Shown: positions 33,751 through 36,471 of the stretch, in pieces | How positions within the stretch are numbered: the stretch's first letter is position 1 | How the letters are laid out: each line of letters begins with the position of its first letter | Source: an uncultured bacterium | GTDB lineage: Bacteria > Actinomycetota > Actinomycetes > S36-B12 > CAIYMF01 | Assembly: GCA_903826575.1 (NCBI GenBank) | Contig: CAIKEU010000011.1 | Coordinates: forward strand, 1 to 36,471 | Length of the DNA: 36,471 bases | Reading direction: 5' to 3' | Notes under the pieces: model-generated | What the model was told of the DNA's origin: nothing | Databases searched by the model: none | Seen by the model: only the letters and a program-made list of their open reading frames with translations | Position numbers and translations under genes: made by a program

Positions 33751-35130
33751 TTGGCTAAGCCAGCACGATCAACTGTGGGCACGGGACATCGTCCCGTGCC
33801 CACAGCACGTGATCAGAAGCCCGGAAGTACTCGCATCCTGCTCAACGAAGAGGGTGCGGTTGTTCGTCGCACCGTTCTTCCTAGTGGCTTGCGGATTGTC
33901 ACGGAAAACCTTCCTGGGGTTCGATCAGCCGCATTCGGAATTTGGGTTGGGGTTGGGTCGAGAGACGAGACCCCCGCGCAAGCCGGTGCCGCGCACTACC
34001 TTGAGCATCTGCTGTTCAAGGGCACGGCCAATCGCACTGCTCTTGAGATTTCATCATCGGTTGATGCCGTTGGCGGAGAGTTGAATGCATTCACCTCCAA
34101 AGAGCTCACCTGTTTTTACGCCCGTGTTCTAGACGCCGATCTGCCGATGGCGATGGATGTCGTCAGCGATGTTGTCACTTCTGCGCTGTTGCGGTCTGAA
34201 GATGTTGACGGCGAACGCGATGTGATCCTCGAAGAGATCGCGATGCGCGACGACGATCCCGGTGATCTCGTCCACGAAGAGTTTGCTGATGCGATGTATG
34301 GGCACGCTTCACTTGGTCGGCCAATCCTGGGCACGGTTGAGACCATCGAGGCGATCACCCCGCGCAATATCCGCTCGTTCTACAACCGTCAGTACCAAGC
34401 CCCGAACCTTGTTGTGGCGGCCGCTGGAAATGTTGACCACGCTGCGGTTGTCCGTGCAGTGAAGAAGTCGTTCGGACGTGCGGGATTGCTTGATTCCGAA
34501 GCATTGCCGGCGCAGCCACGCGGGGGCGTTCTGCGCACGCGGGGTGCCGGGCAGATCCGTGTTTTCAATAAGGCTACAGAGCAAGCGAATGTTGTCCTTG
34601 GCGTTCCTGGTCTTGCCCGTGATGACGACCGTCGCTTCGCCCTTGGCGTCTTGAATGCGGCCCTTGGTGGCGGTATGAGCTCACGTCTTTTCCAGGAGAT
34701 CCGCGAGAAGCGTGGCTTGGCCTACTCAGTCTTCTCGTTCACCTCGTCGTATGCCGACACCGGGATGTTCGGGGTCTACGCCGGCTGCATCCCAAAGAAG
34801 ATTGACGACGTGCTCGCGATTACTCGAGATGAACTGGCCAAGATTGCGGCGTCTGGAATCACTGCCGACGAGCTCGCCCGCGGCAAGGGTCAGATGCGCG
34901 GTGGCCTAGTGCTCGGCCTCGAAGACACCGGTTCGCGGATGTCTCGTATTGGTAAGGCTGAATTGCTCACAGGTGACCTGTGGTCGACGGCTGACGTGCT
35001 TGCAGCCGTTGAGGGCGTAACCCTGGAACAGGTGCAGGCCGTGGCATCATCGTTGTTGGATGTTCAGCCCACCCTTGCGGTGATCGGCCCGTTTGATCCT
35101 GATCGTGACTTTTCATCCGCTGTTGCCTAG
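33751..35130 (+). CDS. M16-family zinc peptidase (PepR-like)
   Basis: A peptidase of the pitrilysin/processing-protease class, 459 residues from TTG 33751. The inverted zinc motif HYLEH (His82, Glu85, His86) is followed by ELNAFTSKELTCFYA and, downstream, the third ligand region EEIAMRDDDPGD. The C-terminal half has the R/Y pair region LFQEIREKRGLAYSVFSF. The gene follows pnp as in mycobacteria. TTG 33751 has AAGAGG upstream at 9 nt. A 14-bp hairpin lies at 33773-33805, so translation might instead start at GTG 33796 or later; the conserved core begins near residue 40 (TVLPSGLRIVTE). Confidence 0.88.
   Translation: MAKPARSTVGTGHRPVPTARDQKPGSTRILLNEEGAVVRRTVLPSGLRIVTENLPGVRSAAFGIWVGVGSRDETPAQAGAAHYLEHLLFKGTANRTALEISSSVDAVGGELNAFTSKELTCFYARVLDADLPMAMDVVSDVVTSALLRSEDVDGERDVILEEIAMRDDDPGDLVHEEFADAMYGHASLGRPILGTVETIEAITPRNIRSFYNRQYQAPNLVVAAAGNVDHAAVVRAVKKSFGRAGLLDSEALPAQPRGGVLRTRGAGQIRVFNKATEQANVVLGVPGLARDDDRRFALGVLNAALGGGMSSRLFQEIREKRGLAYSVFSFTSSYADTGMFGVYAGCIPKKIDDVLAITRDELAKIAASGITADELARGKGQMRGGLVLGLEDTGSRMSRIGKAELLTGDLWSTADVLAAVEGVTLEQVQAVASSLLDVQPTLAVIGPFDPDRDFSSAVA
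33773..33805 (+). terminator. 14-bp perfect hairpin at the pnp/M16 junction
   Basis: CTGTGGGCACGGGA (33773-33786) is exactly complementary to 33792-33805 around a CATCG loop. It begins 27 bp after the pnp stop. No T-tract. It lies within the first codons of the peptidase as called. A terminator or 3'-end stabiliser of pnp is the simplest reading. Confidence 0.75.
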
Positions 35131-35146
35131 CCACGCCGCTATCTAA

Positions 35147-35908
<762 letters not shown>

Positions 35909-35922
35909 TTTCATTCGTCATC

Positions 35923-35948
35923 TCCCATTAAGCCTTCGAATGGGATTT
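35923..35948. terminator. Bidirectional terminator after dapB
   Basis: TCCCATT (35923-35929) and AATGGGA (35939-35945) form a 7-bp stem around a 9-nt loop, followed by TTT on the plus strand. It separates dapB from the convergent last gene. Confidence 0.6.
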
Positions 35949-35951
35949 GTC

Positions 35952-36471
35952 TCAGGTACTAATGCCGCTCGTGTCGGTGAAGCATCCCGGTGCGGTTGGT
36001 GGTTCGGCATCGGGATCACTCATGTCCCACGGTCCCGCGATGGGTGGATCGCTGACGATTTTTGCAGATGCCGGATTGGGCCATGCGTCGATGTATTCAA
36101 CCTCAGGCCAAATTGCGCCACAAACTCCGGCCGACGACGCGTATCCGCTTCCGCCGTAGTTGGGCATGCTCACCTTGCTACTACCGTCCTCGTAAAAGTA
36201 GACGTCACCGGTGCGTCTTACTATGACCGCCTGAGGAGTTACACCGACGTGGGGAGTCAGCCAATAGGCCGTCACATTCACGAAGTGGATTTTCAACTCG
36301 CCATTGTTATCGCCACGCTCTGCCTTGAATTTGTTACGGACGCGGATTTCTCCTTCGGGATCCCAATCGCCTGGATGAAACCGGTTTGCCAGATCCGCCC
36401 AGTAGATGCCCTTCTTGCCCTTCGTAGACTTCGCGAGATCGTGTTGTTTGTGAACCCATGCCGTGGTTTCC
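35952..36471 (-). CDS. Unrecognised protein, C-terminal part (runs off the window)
   Basis: An open minus-strand frame from the right edge to a TGA at 35952, at least 172 codons with no stop. The called in-frame TTG at 36296 is not a start, because the frame continues upstream to the edge. Visible parts are KKGIYWADLANRFHPGDWDP, VTAYWLTPHVGVTPQ, a VYFYEDGSSKVSMPNYGG stretch and a Pro/Asp/Ser-rich end. It is rich in Trp, Tyr and Gly, with two cysteines. No membrane segment is seen in this portion. I do not recognise a family; a phage or secreted protein are both possible. Confidence 0.55.
   Translation of the reverse strand, partial: ETTAWVHKQHDLAKSTKGKKGIYWADLANRFHPGDWDPEGEIRVRNKFKAERGDNNGELKIHFVNVTAYWLTPHVGVTPQAVIVRRTGDVYFYEDGSSKVSMPNYGGSGYASSAGVCGAIWPEVEYIDAWPNPASAKIVSDPPIAGPWDMSDPDAEPPTAPGCFTDTSGIST

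Noticed and set aside
32739-33803. 354-codon open frame opposite pnp
   Set aside because: It is antisense to a well-supported PNPase. The frame is a by-product of GC-rich codon use and its translation has no recognisable domain.

Overview
The window is a stretch of chromosome from a moderately GC-rich actinobacterium (Actinomycetota). The main evidence is gene order. dxr, a Rip1/RseP-type site-2 protease, ispG and a DUF4081-GNAT gene stand together, followed by proS ... rimP-nusA-ylxR-infB-rbfA-nrnA-truB-ribF-rpsO-pnp-M16 peptidase-dapB. This is the arrangement I know from Mycobacterium and Streptomyces. Frequent GTG/TTG starts and the Gly/Pro-rich IF2 N-terminus agree. I cannot name the genus.

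Region 1 (1-11.2 kb) is nitrogen and carbon catabolism. A truncated class III aminotransferase and an Lrp/AsnC regulator (minus strand) diverge from an aminobutyraldehyde-type dehydrogenase, a PuuB-like FAD oxidoreductase, an MmsA-type acylating dehydrogenase and a VOC protein (plus strand). A minus-strand GabT and a GNAT enzyme follow. Next is a tightly coupled plus-strand pair: a TPP-dependent 2-oxoacid decarboxylase-like enzyme and a Glu/Leu/Phe/Val-type dehydrogenase. Together they suggest conversion of polyamines and/or arginine-type amino acids through aminoaldehydes and GABA to succinate semialdehyde. A tandem array of 35-bp hairpin units with compensatory base changes lies between the aldehyde dehydrogenase and the oxidoreductase.

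Region 2 (11.2-16 kb) is the MEP isoprenoid genes dxr and ispG with the intramembrane protease between them, then the GNAT gene. Region 3 (16-18.3 kb) is accessory: a Fic protein with an overlapping VbhA-like antitoxin on the minus strand, a 112-bp element with perfect 21-bp inverted ends, and an MFS exporter. The Fic motif lacks its last arginine and the antitoxin appears to lack the inhibitory glutamate.

Region 4 (18.4-36 kb) is a conserved translation and RNA-metabolism cluster: proS, a TSUP permease, a minus-strand DUF4439/Tat-lipoprotein pair, then rimP, nusA, ylxR, infB, rbfA, nrnA, truB, ribF, rpsO, pnp, an M16 peptidase and dapB. Several strong hairpins punctuate it, notably in the rpsO-pnp gap and a 14-bp perfect stem at the pnp/M16 junction. 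The window ends inside an unrecognised minus-strand gene.
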